This document shows, piece by piece, positions 26,284-34,393 of a DNA stretch of 57,642 bases (the stretch's first letter is position 1; each line of letters begins with the position of its first letter). Below the pieces are notes generated by a model that saw only the letters and a program-made list of their open reading frames with translations, was not told the DNA's origin and did no database searches. The stretch spans positions 1 to 57,642 of the forward strand of contig CAAFFR010000126.1 of NCBI GenBank assembly GCA_900762245.1. The letters are read 5' to 3'. The translations under genes and the position numbers were made by a program. This stretch comes from an uncultured Oscillospiraceae bacterium. GTDB taxonomy: Bacteria; Bacillota_A; Clostridia; Oscillospirales; Oscillospiraceae.

Positions 26284-28714
26284 CTTCAGCACCTCCTTCT
26301 TCTTCCACCGCACCTTCCGTGCTGATGGTGGCATTCAGTTTACCGTGGAGCATGCCGTCGAACTCTGCATCCACCATACCGGAAATATAGCCACGGACAT
26401 GCCCCTGTACACGAACGGTTCCAGTTGCTTCCCTGCGTTTCGGCTCTATGGTTTTGATTTTAAACTTGGTGCGTTCAATGATGGAATCACCCAAAACCAG
26501 AATCGAAGGCAGCACAAACAGAACCAAAATGATGGAAATGATCGTACCTCGGCCAATGCAGGTACCCATGATGGAAACAACCGGCTGAGCGGACATATTA
26601 CCAATCAATAAGCCTGCCGCCGCCATCATAGAGCCAGACGTAAAAATCGTTGGGAATGCAGAATTCAGCGCGTGGACGATTGCTTCCTTGTGGGGCATGA
26701 CCGCTTTCTTTTCCTGGTAATGGCTGGAAATAACGATGGCATAGTCAATGTTCGCACCCATCTGCAAAGCATTAACAATCAGATAGCCCAGGAAGTACAG
26801 CGGTGTTCCCGTGATCGTAGGGATGGAGAAATTGATCCAGATACTGCCCTGAATGACAGCAATCAACAGCACAGGCAGTCCTGCAGACTGGAACGTAAAA
26901 ATCAGCACCACGATAACAAAGAATGCCGAGAGCAGGGAGATCATCAAATTATCCGTAGCAAAGGATGCAGACAGGTCACGGGAGCTGGTGGAATTACCCA
27001 CAACATAGTAATCTCCCGGATAGTATTTTCCAACTACATTCCGGATGGTTTGCAGAAATTGGAATGTCTCCTCACTCTCCTCCGGCAGGTTCAAATAAAT
27101 GACCATACGGCTGTAGTGTTCGCTTTGCATCTGATCCCGGGCCATGTCCAGCATGGAGAACATTTCATCCACTGACATTCCGTCCATACTGCCCAGACTG
27201 ATATTATATTCCTCCAGCTGATCCTTCAGGAAGAGGAACATATCAAATAAAGGAACCCGGTAATCTTCCAGTCCGCCCAAAATCGCACCAAACTGGGCAT
27301 TTTCTCCGGCATACACGCTGTATAAGATCTGTACAACCTCATAATCCAGACCAATCAGTTCCGAAAGCTCCCGGGGTGTCAGGGCATCCGTCAGCTTGTA
27401 ACCTTCCATTGCCTCGATGCCGGACAAACCCATAGTGCTCTTGACTTCGGGCATCTGACTCAATTCATCCAGCACTTTCGCCTCCGCTTCATAGTCTCCG
27501 GACGGCACCAACAGCGCAACCATGTTACTGGTTCCAAATGTTTCCTTGATTTTAAAATAGGCATGCTGCCGTTCTGACATTTTTGCCGTCTGCAGGTCAT
27601 TATAGCTATAGCAGAAGGGACAGTTGTTGGACAGATAAAATGCGCCAAACAAAGACAGAATGAACAAAGGAGGCAGCACTCTGCGCACTTTAACCGCAAA
27701 TTTACCTACCAGTGTAATGTTAGGCAGCAGTTTCTTATGCTGGGTCTTATCGATGAGAGGAGAAAACAGCACCAGCAGGCCAGGCATCAGGGTAAACACG
27801 CACAGCAGACTGATTAAAATGGACTTTACCAGCACCATGGACATATCAAGGCCAATTTTAAACTTCATGAAGCTCAGTGCTGCAAGACCACTGACGGTGG
27901 TCAGCGAGGAAGCGCTGATTTCCGGGATTGCTTTTGTCAGAGCACTCACTGCTGCTTCCCGGGCGGGCTTGGTTTCATGTTCGTCGGAAAAACGGTGGCA
28001 CAGAATGATAGCATAGTCAATGGCCAGTGCCAACTGCAGCACAACCGCAATGGAGTCCGAAATAAAGCTGACAGTACCAAATATAAAATTGGTTCCCATA
28101 TTCAGCAGCGCTGCCGCACCAAAGGTAATCAGCAGCACCGGAACCTCCATATATGCCCGGCTGGTCATAGTCAGCACCGTCAGGACCAGAACCACCGCCA
28201 CTATCAGGATCGTTCCCATTTCACTGCGCAGCATGGCATTTTCGTCATAGCCTACCAAGGTATCGATATACAGATCATACCCTGCCAATTCCTGCCGGAT
28301 CATTTCAATGGCCTGCAGGCTGGATTCATCAAAATTACCACCAGTGAAATTTACATCATAAACAGCAGAGGCATCCTTATAATGTTCAACGGAGTCATCA
28401 AAGGTGACCATCATGACGCCATCTACTTCTGACAGTATGGTATGGATCTCCTGGGCTGTTTCATAAGTAATATTGGACACCATGATCCGTGCCGTTCCAA
28501 AGCTGGCAAAATTCTCGTTCATGGCAGAAATGCCCATCCGGGTTTCGGATTCCTCCGGCAGATATTTGGTCACATCGTTTTCTACATATACCCAGCCCAT
28601 GGAGAATACGCAGAAAACAAAGGCGCAGAAATAGAGCAAGAAAAACACATTACGTTTGTCTATTACAAATGCTGAAAAACTTCGAAAAGCATTTCCCTTT
28701 TCTTTTTTATCCAT
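26276..28714 (-). CDS. MMPL/RND-family transporter
   Basis: 812 residues from the ATG at 28714 (ACAGGAGG upstream; the longer ORF is not used). Two repeats of one helix plus a large extracytoplasmic loop plus five helices, as in MMPL proteins that export lipids or hydrophobic compounds. The proton-relay aspartate is present in both halves: LALAIDYAIILCHRF (Asp233) and ANIDYAIVISSHY. The C-terminal tail (about 762-812) contains glycine-spaced short repeats like those of bactofilins (HVRGYISGMVDAEFDGMLHG). It is divergent from a TetR-family gene and translationally coupled to the GLUG protein. The substrate is unknown. Confidence 0.88.
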   Translation of the reverse strand: MDKKEKGNAFRSFSAFVIDKRNVFFLLYFCAFVFCVFSMGWVYVENDVTKYLPEESETRMGISAMNENFASFGTARIMVSNITYETAQEIHTILSEVDGVMMVTFDDSVEHYKDASAVYDVNFTGGNFDESSLQAIEMIRQELAGYDLYIDTLVGYDENAMLRSEMGTILIVAVVLVLTVLTMTSRAYMEVPVLLITFGAAALLNMGTNFIFGTVSFISDSIAVVLQLALAIDYAIILCHRFSDEHETKPAREAAVSALTKAIPEISASSLTTVSGLAALSFMKFKIGLDMSMVLVKSILISLLCVFTLMPGLLVLFSPLIDKTQHKKLLPNITLVGKFAVKVRRVLPPLFILSLFGAFYLSNNCPFCYSYNDLQTAKMSERQHAYFKIKETFGTSNMVALLVPSGDYEAEAKVLDELSQMPEVKSTMGLSGIEAMEGYKLTDALTPRELSELIGLDYEVVQILYSVYAGENAQFGAILGGLEDYRVPLFDMFLFLKDQLEEYNISLGSMDGMSVDEMFSMLDMARDQMQSEHYSRMVIYLNLPEESEETFQFLQTIRNVVGKYYPGDYYVVGNSTSSRDLSASFATDNLMISLLSAFFVIVVLIFTFQSAGLPVLLIAVIQGSIWINFSIPTITGTPLYFLGYLIVNALQMGANIDYAIVISSHYQEKKAVMPHKEAIVHALNSAFPTIFTSGSMMAAAGLLIGNMSAQPVVSIMGTCIGRGTIISIILVLFVLPSILVLGDSIIERTKFKIKTIEPKRREATGTVRVQGHVRGYISGMVDAEFDGMLHGKLNATISTEGAVEEEGGAEGV

Positions 28715-28748
28715 GCGTACCTCCTGTTTTGAAACTGTGGATTCTGTT

Positions 28749-28771
28749 AAAATCAAACAAGTATTGATTTT
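28749..28771. promoter_or_regulatory. Candidate repressor operator, inverted repeat
   Basis: AAAATCAA, 7 nt spacer, TTGATTTT: a perfect 8 bp inverted repeat that covers the -35 hexamer of the tetR-side promoter and lies downstream of the MMPL transcription start. It is the natural site for the adjacent TetR-family protein. Confidence 0.5.
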
Positions 28772-28792
28772 TGATTTTACCCACATTATAAT
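28764..28792 (+). promoter_or_regulatory. Promoter of the tetR-family gene
   Basis: TTGATT (28764-28769), 17 bp, TATAAT (28787-28792). Its -10 shares six bases with the oppositely oriented -10 of the MMPL promoter. Confidence 0.6.
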
Positions 28793-28813
28793 AAAAGATA
28801 CACAAGAACTCAA
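28785..28813 (-). promoter_or_regulatory. Promoter of the MMPL-GLUG operon
   Basis: Minus strand TTGAGT (28813-28808), 17 bp, TATAAT (28790-28785). The two -10 boxes form the palindrome ATTATAAT. Confidence 0.7.
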
Positions 28814-28883
28814 GCACCATTTTTCAATGGATTTATCAATTTTAAACATATCTCTCTATTTTGTACATTTTTGGGTGAACTAT

Positions 28884-29450
28884 ATGGCAAAAGCAGAATA
28901 CCGAAGCGCAATTCGTTCCCGGAAACTGATTAAAGAAGCCCTTGCCGATCTGCTTCTGGAAAAACCGCTGGATAAAATCACCGTTACCGATGTGGTCAAC
29001 CGCGCCCAGATCAAATGAGGAACCTTTTATGCCCACTATGCCGATATTCCTGACGTAATCAGCCACTTGATTCAGGAAACCTTCTCCAACATCCGTGAAG
29101 TTTTGTCCCAGCAGAATATTTCTCTTCCTGAACTTCCTCATGCTCTGTTGTATCGGATTCAACTTATTTTAGAGGAGGATCTGAATTTCTACAGAAAGAT
29201 TTTGAACTCCAGTGCATCCGCGCTTATGCATGAACAGCTTGTGCAGATCACCATGGAATATCTTTTACAGCACGAAGCGGAATTCGGGATTTCCAATCAC
29301 GAGCAATATGTCACCACAATGCGATTCTGTGCCGGCGGTCTTTCCAGTCTGTATCGGGACTGGTTCGGCGGGCAGCTCCCCTTCTCTCTCAAAGAGCTTA
29401 CCAACCGTTGTGAAGGATTATTGCTCCATACTATCCATTCGGTACTATAA
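28884..29450 (+). pseudogene. TetR-family regulator with an in-frame TGA in the recognition helix
   Basis: Read through, this is a 188-codon TetR-type gene. The N-terminal helix-turn-helix runs to AQIK, then TGA at 29016-29018, then GTFYAHYADI. Related TetR proteins normally have an arginine or similar residue at this spot (R-G-T-F-Y), so one base change (CGA or AGA to TGA) explains it. The remaining 143 codons are open and in the same frame, so the decay looks recent or the base may be a sequencing error. The truncated product (44 residues) could not bind DNA or ligand. The gene is divergent from the MMPL operon it would be expected to repress. Confidence 0.85.
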
Positions 29451-29452
29451 CA

Positions 29453-29482
29453 AAAACTCCCGGACGAAAATCCGGGAGTTTT
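29453..29482. terminator. Bidirectional terminator between tetR and the RNHCP gene
   Basis: Perfect 12 bp stem AAAACTCCCGGA (29453-29464) with its complement (29471-29482), A/T-rich ends on both sides, shared by convergent genes. Confidence 0.85.
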
Positions 29483-29484
29483 GC

Positions 29485-29937
29485 TTATTCTTCTGTCTTT
29501 TTCCGGTATGCTTCCGGAAGCTGGCCTTCGCCGCCCATCATGGCAGTCATCTCCTCAATCCGTTCAATGGGGAAAGGGGGATTTGCCAGAGGCTTCATGG
29601 CAATAGACATGAGCTTCATGGGATTATCATCTGCCAGAACCCGGTTGGAGCTCATTTCACCGCAGCGGCGGCAGCGGTGGATAATCGCCCATTCGCCCTT
29701 ATTACGGACCCAGACAGCAACAGGCTCCATAATGCCGCCGCAGTCAGATTCCCGATCACCAGGCTCGATGTCTACATGGAGAGAATGCAGGCAGTTGGGG
29801 CAATGGTTGCGGTGGTCGCTGCCGGCACCGGCAGGTACTACCAGTCGTCCACAGTTGCGGCAGGTAAAGGTTTCTTCGCAGGCATGCGTCTTATAATAAC
29901 CTTTTTCGTATTGCTTTCTCTTGTTTTCACGATTCAT
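29485..29937 (-). CDS. RNHCP domain-containing zinc protein
   Basis: 150 residues from the ATG at 29937, chosen for the GAGGAA site; an ATG 18 bp upstream lacks one. The motif SDHRNHCPNCLHSLHVD defines the RNHCP family. Further cysteines (FTCRNCG and RCRRCG) make a multi-cysteine zinc-binding protein. Function is unknown; small cytosolic zinc-ribbon proteins of this kind are widespread in Firmicutes. It lies just after the trxA-trxB pair on the same strand. Confidence 0.8.
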   Translation of the reverse strand: MNRENKRKQYEKGYYKTHACEETFTCRNCGRLVVPAGAGSDHRNHCPNCLHSLHVDIEPGDRESDCGGIMEPVAVWVRNKGEWAIIHRCRRCGEMSSNRVLADDNPMKLMSIAMKPLANPPFPIERIEEMTAMMGGEGQLPEAYRKKTEE

Positions 29938-30001
29938 TGCATAATTCCTCAACATTTCATAATGGATAATTCCATTATATCTAAGTTCCGGAATATGTCA
30001 A

Positions 30002-30925
30002 TCATCCTTTTTCAGAGAGGTATTCTTCCGCAGAATGCACCGCCATAGCACCGTCTGCTGCTGCCGTAATAATCTGCCGCAGCACCTTGGTACGAACGTC
30101 ACCCACTGCGAAAACTCCGGGAACGCTGGTACGGGTGGATTCGTCCGCCAGCACATAACCGGAGCCATCCAGCGCCAGCTGGTCTTTCACCAGTTCCGTG
30201 GCGGGTTTTCTGCCAATGCTGACAAAAAGGCCGTCGCATTCTACCACAGTTTCCTCTCCGGTCTGGAGATTTTGGATCACCACAGCATTCAGCTTCTCTC
30301 CATGACGCAGCTGCACAACGGCGCTGTTCCAGCGGAACTCCACATTTTCCGCTTCCATCAGAGGCTTGTGATATATCTTCGTTGCCCGTAGGGTATCCCG
30401 GCGGTGAACCAAAATCACTTTTTTTGCAACCCGGGACAGCAGCAGCGCATCCGCTGCAGCTGTGTTGCCGCCGCCCACAATGACTACCGTCTTTCCCCGG
30501 TAAAACATGCCATCGCAGGCCGCACAGTAGTTTACTCCCCTGCCGATCATTTCCGGTTCTTCCGGAACGCCCAGCTCTCTGGGACCTGCTCCGGCAGCAT
30601 AAACCACAGTTTTACCATAGAAGGCACCTTCACTGGTTTCGATTACTTTGGGATCTGCCTGAAGGTTCAGCGAAAAAACCTCAGCCAGTTCCGTTTCCGC
30701 TCCGAAACGCTCTGCCTGCTGCTGCATATTTTCCGCCAGAGAAAATCCGTCGATTCCTTCTACAAAACCGGGATAGTTATCAATCTGATGGGTCAGGGCC
30801 ATCTGACCACCGGCCGATAATTTTTCCAGCACAATTACAGACATTCCGGCCCGCGCCGCGTATAAGGCCGCGGTATACCCGCCGGGACCACCGCCAACGA
30901 TGATCATATCATAGATTTTAGCCAT
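30002..30925 (-). CDS. trxB: Thioredoxin reductase
   Basis: 307 residues. An FAD-dependent enzyme that passes electrons from NADPH to thioredoxin. It has an N-terminal FAD loop IIVGGGPGGYTAA, an NADPH-binding loop VIVGGGNTAAADALLL, the redox pair CAAC at residues 134-137, and the C-terminal FAD motif GVFAVGDV. Length is normal. It lies 13 bp downstream of trxA, forming a trxA-trxB operon. Confidence 0.92.
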   Translation of the reverse strand: MAKIYDMIIVGGGPGGYTAALYAARAGMSVIVLEKLSAGGQMALTHQIDNYPGFVEGIDGFSLAENMQQQAERFGAETELAEVFSLNLQADPKVIETSEGAFYGKTVVYAAGAGPRELGVPEEPEMIGRGVNYCAACDGMFYRGKTVVIVGGGNTAAADALLLSRVAKKVILVHRRDTLRATKIYHKPLMEAENVEFRWNSAVVQLRHGEKLNAVVIQNLQTGEETVVECDGLFVSIGRKPATELVKDQLALDGSGYVLADESTRTSVPGVFAVGDVRTKVLRQIITAAADGAMAVHSAEEYLSEKG

Positions 30926-30938
30926 ACAGCTCCCCTCC

Positions 30939-31259
30939 TTACTGGTTCAAAGATTCTTCCAAAAACGACTCGATGCGGGCCTTGGACTCGGGAGCTACGA
31001 CAGAACCCAGGTCAAAGCCATTTCGGTAAAGAACCAGCGTTGGGATCACTTCAATACGCTCCTCATTTGCCAGCTGAGGTTCCTCATCAATATTGATCTT
31101 AACTACGATCACATCTTCACGGCTGTCTGCGATTTTATCCAATGCCGGTCCGATCCGGCGGCAGTAGCCGCACCAAGGTGCCCAGAAGTCTACGAGAACG
31201 GGCTTGTCGCCCAGAATCAGTTCCTGATACTCTTTTGCATTGATATTTCTTGCTGCCAT
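30939..31259 (-). CDS. trxA: Thioredoxin
   Basis: 106 residues, single thioredoxin domain. The active site is WAPWCGYC (Cys30 and Cys33), so tyrosine replaces the usual proline between the cysteines. The conserved cis-proline is in IPTLVLYRNG. The cysteine spacing and neighbourhood with trxB support a working thiol-disulfide carrier. A GGAGCGG ribosome binding site precedes the ATG. Confidence 0.9.
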   Translation of the reverse strand: MAARNINAKEYQELILGDKPVLVDFWAPWCGYCRRIGPALDKIADSREDVIVVKINIDEEPQLANEERIEVIPTLVLYRNGFDLGSVVAPESKARIESFLEESLNQ

Positions 31260-31610
31260 ATTGACCGCTCCTTTTCTTTTTTCTTTAGTATAACCAGAGC
31301 GAATCCCTTTTTCCGTGATTTGGTCACATTTGTAAAAACAAAAAGGACATCCCTGCGGATGTCCTTTACACTATAGATGGTCTTCCCCTATTGCATTTCT
31401 GCAACTATTCTTCATTTCCATTCACAGTCCTACGGACTGCGCCCGGAAATAAAGGGACTTTCCCACGGACTAAAAAAGTGTCCACCGGACACTTTTTTAC
31501 ACCAGTCTGCGGACTGGTGCCGTTCTTTCAAGTCCCACATACCAAAAGAAAAGGACATCCTTTCGGATGTCCTTCTCTTTTGTAGATGCTCAACACTATA
31601 GATATTTCCG

Positions 31611-31626
31611 GCGAGGCGGGACTTGA
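31611..31626 (-). repeat. 16 nt copy of the tRNA-Leu 3' region
   Basis: GCGAGGCGGGACTTGA is identical to 31771-31786 inside the tRNA-Leu gene (acceptor and T-arm side). The match ends on both sides, so this is a fragment. Confidence 0.7.
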
Positions 31627-31723
31627 TAACATTATGGTGTTGCCGCCGTCGAGACCGGCGGCAAGCAGATGTCCACCGGACATCTGCATTTAGATGGGTT
31701 CAAGTCCCTTTCCCATCCAAATC

Positions 31724-31765
31724 AAAAATAAAAAGGACATCCACTTGGATGTCCTTTTTATTTTT
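31724..31765 (-). terminator. Terminator of tRNA-Leu
   Basis: A perfect 19 bp stem with a 4 nt loop (arms 31724-31742 and 31747-31765) that abuts the tRNA 3' CCA end and ends in TTTTTATTTTT on the minus strand. Confidence 0.9.
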
Positions 31766-31852
31766 GGTGGGCGAGGCGGGACTTGAACCCGCACGTCCGC
31801 AGTGAACACTAGAACCTGAATCTAGCGAGTCTACCAATTCCACCACTCGCCC
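31765..31852 (-). tRNA. tRNA-Leu(CAG)
   Basis: 88 nt including an encoded CCA. The acceptor stem GGGCGAG pairs with CTCGCCC, the anticodon loop is TTCAGGT in a CTAGA/TCTAG stem, a long class II variable arm follows, and the T-loop is TTCAAGT. The anticodon CAG reads leucine CTG. Confidence 0.96.
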
Positions 31853-31882
31853 GTATTTGTGCCGTCTCTTAACGACTTGCTT

Positions 31883-31911
31883 ATATTAGCACAGGTTCTT
31901 CTGTTTGTCAA
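31883..31911 (-). promoter_or_regulatory. Promoter of tRNA-Leu
   Basis: Minus strand TTGACA (31911-31906), 17 bp, TAATAT (31888-31883). Confidence 0.8.
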
Positions 31912-31933
31912 CAGTTATTTTTCTTTTTTGCAA

Positions 31934-32443
31934 TTATTTTAAATCTTTTCTCAGAAGATATCGGACAGAACCATATTTGTCCAGTTTTCTCTGTATCTGA
32001 TACCCCTGTTTTAATACATTATCCAGGCTGAACCGGTTATCGGGATGGACCGTACAAAGAAGGATATGCTCCCCTTCCCGGCGAAGCTGTTCTTCTCCCA
32101 TTGCGATCAGCGTTCTTTGCAGCCCCAACCCCCGATATTCCGGAAGCACTGCTGCGCTGTCCATATTGATGACGCGCAGCAGCTGCTCCTGTGTAAAGTT
32201 CAGATCATAGCCATAGTTATAATCATCCAGGCCCGGACGGAGGATATCGAAAGCTGCCGCCATTCGGTCACCGTCCATGGCGACCCACAGTTCCATTTTC
32301 CCTGTTTCCATCGCCTCCCTGACAAACTCATGGGTGTCCAGGTAAAACCATTCCTTATGGTCCATAGATTCCCGTACGGTATCCAGCAATTGGATAAACT
32401 GCTCTGTATCAGATGCTGTACCTTTTCGTATTGTCAATGCCAT
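31934..32443 (-). CDS. GNAT-family N-acetyltransferase
   Basis: 169 residues. The GNAT fold is recognised from the acetyl-CoA loop region VLPEYRGLGLQRTLIAMGEEQL and the C-terminal NVLKQGYQIQRKLDKYG. Substrate unknown. It is 10 bp downstream of the GH25 lipoprotein and probably co-transcribed with it. Confidence 0.85.
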   Translation of the reverse strand: MALTIRKGTASDTEQFIQLLDTVRESMDHKEWFYLDTHEFVREAMETGKMELWVAMDGDRMAAAFDILRPGLDDYNYGYDLNFTQEQLLRVINMDSAAVLPEYRGLGLQRTLIAMGEEQLRREGEHILLCTVHPDNRFSLDNVLKQGYQIQRKLDKYGSVRYLLRKDLK

Positions 32444-32453
32444 ATATCAATCC

Positions 32454-34262
32454 TCATTCCACGGTTTTCAGGTAACTGCTGACACAGTAAAGAATCTGTC
32501 CGTCATAGATCACCCGGGACCAGCCCACATCTTCATTGATGCCGGTACGGCGGATCACCTCACCGTTTCTCAACTTTGCAACCACCTTGCAGGCGGGGTC
32601 CTCTGTGCTGGGCAGAGTACGCAGATTGACCTCTACCTTCGCTGTCACCTGATCGTTTACCTCTTCAAACACCGTTTCGATCTCCGGTGTCTGGGGCTCC
32701 ATTACTTTTGCCGCTACCAGATACCGGGAAACAGCATAGTAAACCATATCATTATAAATCAGCTTGGACCAGCCGTTGCTGCTGACACCTACACGGGTTG
32801 CCACATCGCCTTCATAAAGCTGCATAACAATCTCAGATTTTCCGGCTTCGGTATTGGGACGGGTCCGCAGATTGACTTTCTCCTTGGCAGTAACCGTTTC
32901 TTTGACTTCCGCAAAGACCATATCCACGTCTTCTTCCCCGGAGATAGCCACAGCGGCACTGCCTTCCACCTGCTTTAAATAGCTGCTGATGGCATAGCAG
33001 GTGGTGCCGCGGTAATTCAGCTTGGACCAGCCGTTGTCACTGGTACCAACGCAGCTTGCCGTATCTCCGTTTTTCAGCTGTGCAATCACCTTCACATCCG
33101 GGTGCTCTACACTGGGAAGACTTCTCAAATTCACCGTATCCTTGGCGGTAACGGTATAGGAGGCCGGCTGGAACTGGGTCTGAATCTGCCCGCTGTCCGC
33201 CTCTCCTCCGGTACTGATACTGCTGTCATAACCATTCAGATTGGTTGTCAAGTAGCTGGAAACGGCATAGTAGACCTCTCCATCCAGCAGCAGCTTGGAC
33301 CATCCGCTGCTGCTGACAGCGATACGCTGGGCCACTTCTCCGCTTTTCAGCTTTCTTAAAATTTCGGAATCCGTGTCCTGGCTGGGAATGCTGCGCAGAT
33401 TGGTTTCATCCTTGGCTGTGACTTCCTCGCTGACTTCATCAAAATCCATCATGGCTTCCACGTCCGGCTCGACTTCTTCCGGAACAGTATTGCTCTTGGC
33501 AGGTTCCGTGCCGTCATATCCGAAGTAGGCAACGTTCAGGTCCACCGGGACTTTAATTCCGGGAATCTGGCCTTCCATGGAATACTGCCACATCTGGTGC
33601 ACGCCGGAATAGCTGCTTTCTTGTGTGTAAGGATAGGGTTCCGAAGGATACTGGGCCACCCAGACTTTGTATTCATTTTCAATCCGCCCCATATCCCAGC
33701 GTTCGCTTTCTTCCATATCGTTCTTGGAAGCATAGAACATACCTTCGTAGCCCAGTTTTTCAATCTCATCCAGGAATGCCAGAGCCGCATTGGTGCGCTC
33801 CCGGAGCGTCATGCCATACTGCCGGCTGTCGGGATCATTGTAATTTTCGCAGTCGTAGACTACAGGATAGGTAATGGGGTATCCCTCAACCAAAGCAGCC
33901 ACCCACTGGGCTTCTTCCACAGCTTCCTCCTCAGAAAGGGCAGTGGAAAAGAAATAAACACCCAATGGAATACCGGCTTTGGCAGCTTCCTGCAAGTTAT
34001 AGCGACCGTTGCTGTCTTCCTTAATAACACCATCCAGCATAGAACGGTAGCCTACCCGGATCATAGCAAATTCTACGCCGGATGAGGCTACTTTCTGCCA
34101 GTCGATGGTTCCCTGATACCGGGCCACATCAATGCCTAAGGTAGTTGCCTCCGTCTCTTTTGCAACACGCTTATTCTTACCGCAGCCTGTAACCATTCCT
34201 GCTGCAAGGGACAGTATCATTACTGCTGAAATCAGCCGCTGAAATCTCTTTCTGTTCATCAT
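32454..34262 (-). CDS. GH25 (lysozyme-like) lipoprotein with four SH3b domains
   Basis: 602 residues. A lipoprotein signal (AAGMVTGC) is followed by a glycoside hydrolase family 25 domain (about 40-255). Catalytic-site motifs are TLGIDVARYQG, VVYDCENY and MWQYSMEGQIPG. Four bacterial SH3 (SH3b) repeats follow, each with a core NLR(S/T)xPS or NLRTRPN and GWSKL. GH25 enzymes cleave the MurNAc-GlcNAc bond of peptidoglycan, and SH3b domains usually bind cell wall. The protein should sit on the outer membrane face and trim or bind peptidoglycan. Start codon choice (MM) is uncertain by one residue. Confidence 0.9.
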   Translation of the reverse strand: MMNRKRFQRLISAVMILSLAAGMVTGCGKNKRVAKETEATTLGIDVARYQGTIDWQKVASSGVEFAMIRVGYRSMLDGVIKEDSNGRYNLQEAAKAGIPLGVYFFSTALSEEEAVEEAQWVAALVEGYPITYPVVYDCENYNDPDSRQYGMTLRERTNAALAFLDEIEKLGYEGMFYASKNDMEESERWDMGRIENEYKVWVAQYPSEPYPYTQESSYSGVHQMWQYSMEGQIPGIKVPVDLNVAYFGYDGTEPAKSNTVPEEVEPDVEAMMDFDEVSEEVTAKDETNLRSIPSQDTDSEILRKLKSGEVAQRIAVSSSGWSKLLLDGEVYYAVSSYLTTNLNGYDSSISTGGEADSGQIQTQFQPASYTVTAKDTVNLRSLPSVEHPDVKVIAQLKNGDTASCVGTSDNGWSKLNYRGTTCYAISSYLKQVEGSAAVAISGEEDVDMVFAEVKETVTAKEKVNLRTRPNTEAGKSEIVMQLYEGDVATRVGVSSNGWSKLIYNDMVYYAVSRYLVAAKVMEPQTPEIETVFEEVNDQVTAKVEVNLRTLPSTEDPACKVVAKLRNGEVIRRTGINEDVGWSRVIYDGQILYCVSSYLKTVE

Positions 34263-34294
34263 TGCATTCCCATGCCCTTTTCAGAATTATAGTT

Positions 34295-34323
34295 AGCATA
34301 ACACAAAAACCTTGTCCTGTCTA
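34295..34323 (-). promoter_or_regulatory. Candidate promoter of the GH25 lipoprotein
   Basis: Minus strand TAGACA (34323-34318), 17 bp, TATGCT (34300-34295) with an extended TG. Confidence 0.45.
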
Positions 34324-34358
34324 CTTTGAAATAGCACCCGGAATCTGTAATTTCCTCA

Positions 34359-34387
34359 TTGACAAACGTTCTTGAAGCAGATATAAT
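34359..34387 (+). promoter_or_regulatory. Promoter of ilvB-ilvN (upstream of T-box)
   Basis: TTGACA (34359-34364), 17 bp, TATAAT (34382-34387); both hexamers are consensus. Confidence 0.88.
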
Positions 34388-34393
34388 ACTTGC

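Larger units (their letters stand above)
31342..31765. repeat. Cluster of perfect hairpins between trxA and tRNA-Leu
   Basis: No coding frame is supported here. At least seven perfect or near-perfect hairpins lie end to end: 31342-31367, 31472-31498, 31500-31519, 31551-31574, 31640-31664, 31665-31687 and 31724-31765, with weaker ones at 31425-31439 and 31693-31717. Three share the stem core GGACATCC/GGATGTCC; others use GTGTCC or ATGTCC cores. An 11 nt sequence, ACACTATAGAT, follows two of them (31368 and 31593). Several could terminate transcription on the minus strand. Confidence 0.75.

Noticed and set aside
29016..29018. TGA recoded as tryptophan or selenocysteine in tetR
   Set aside because: TGA is used as a normal stop elsewhere in the window, the residue expected here is arginine-like, and no SECIS-like element is seen.
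31342..31765. CRISPR array
   Set aside because: Hairpins are of different lengths and sequences, with no equal spacing, no repeats of 25-40 bp and no cas genes in the window.
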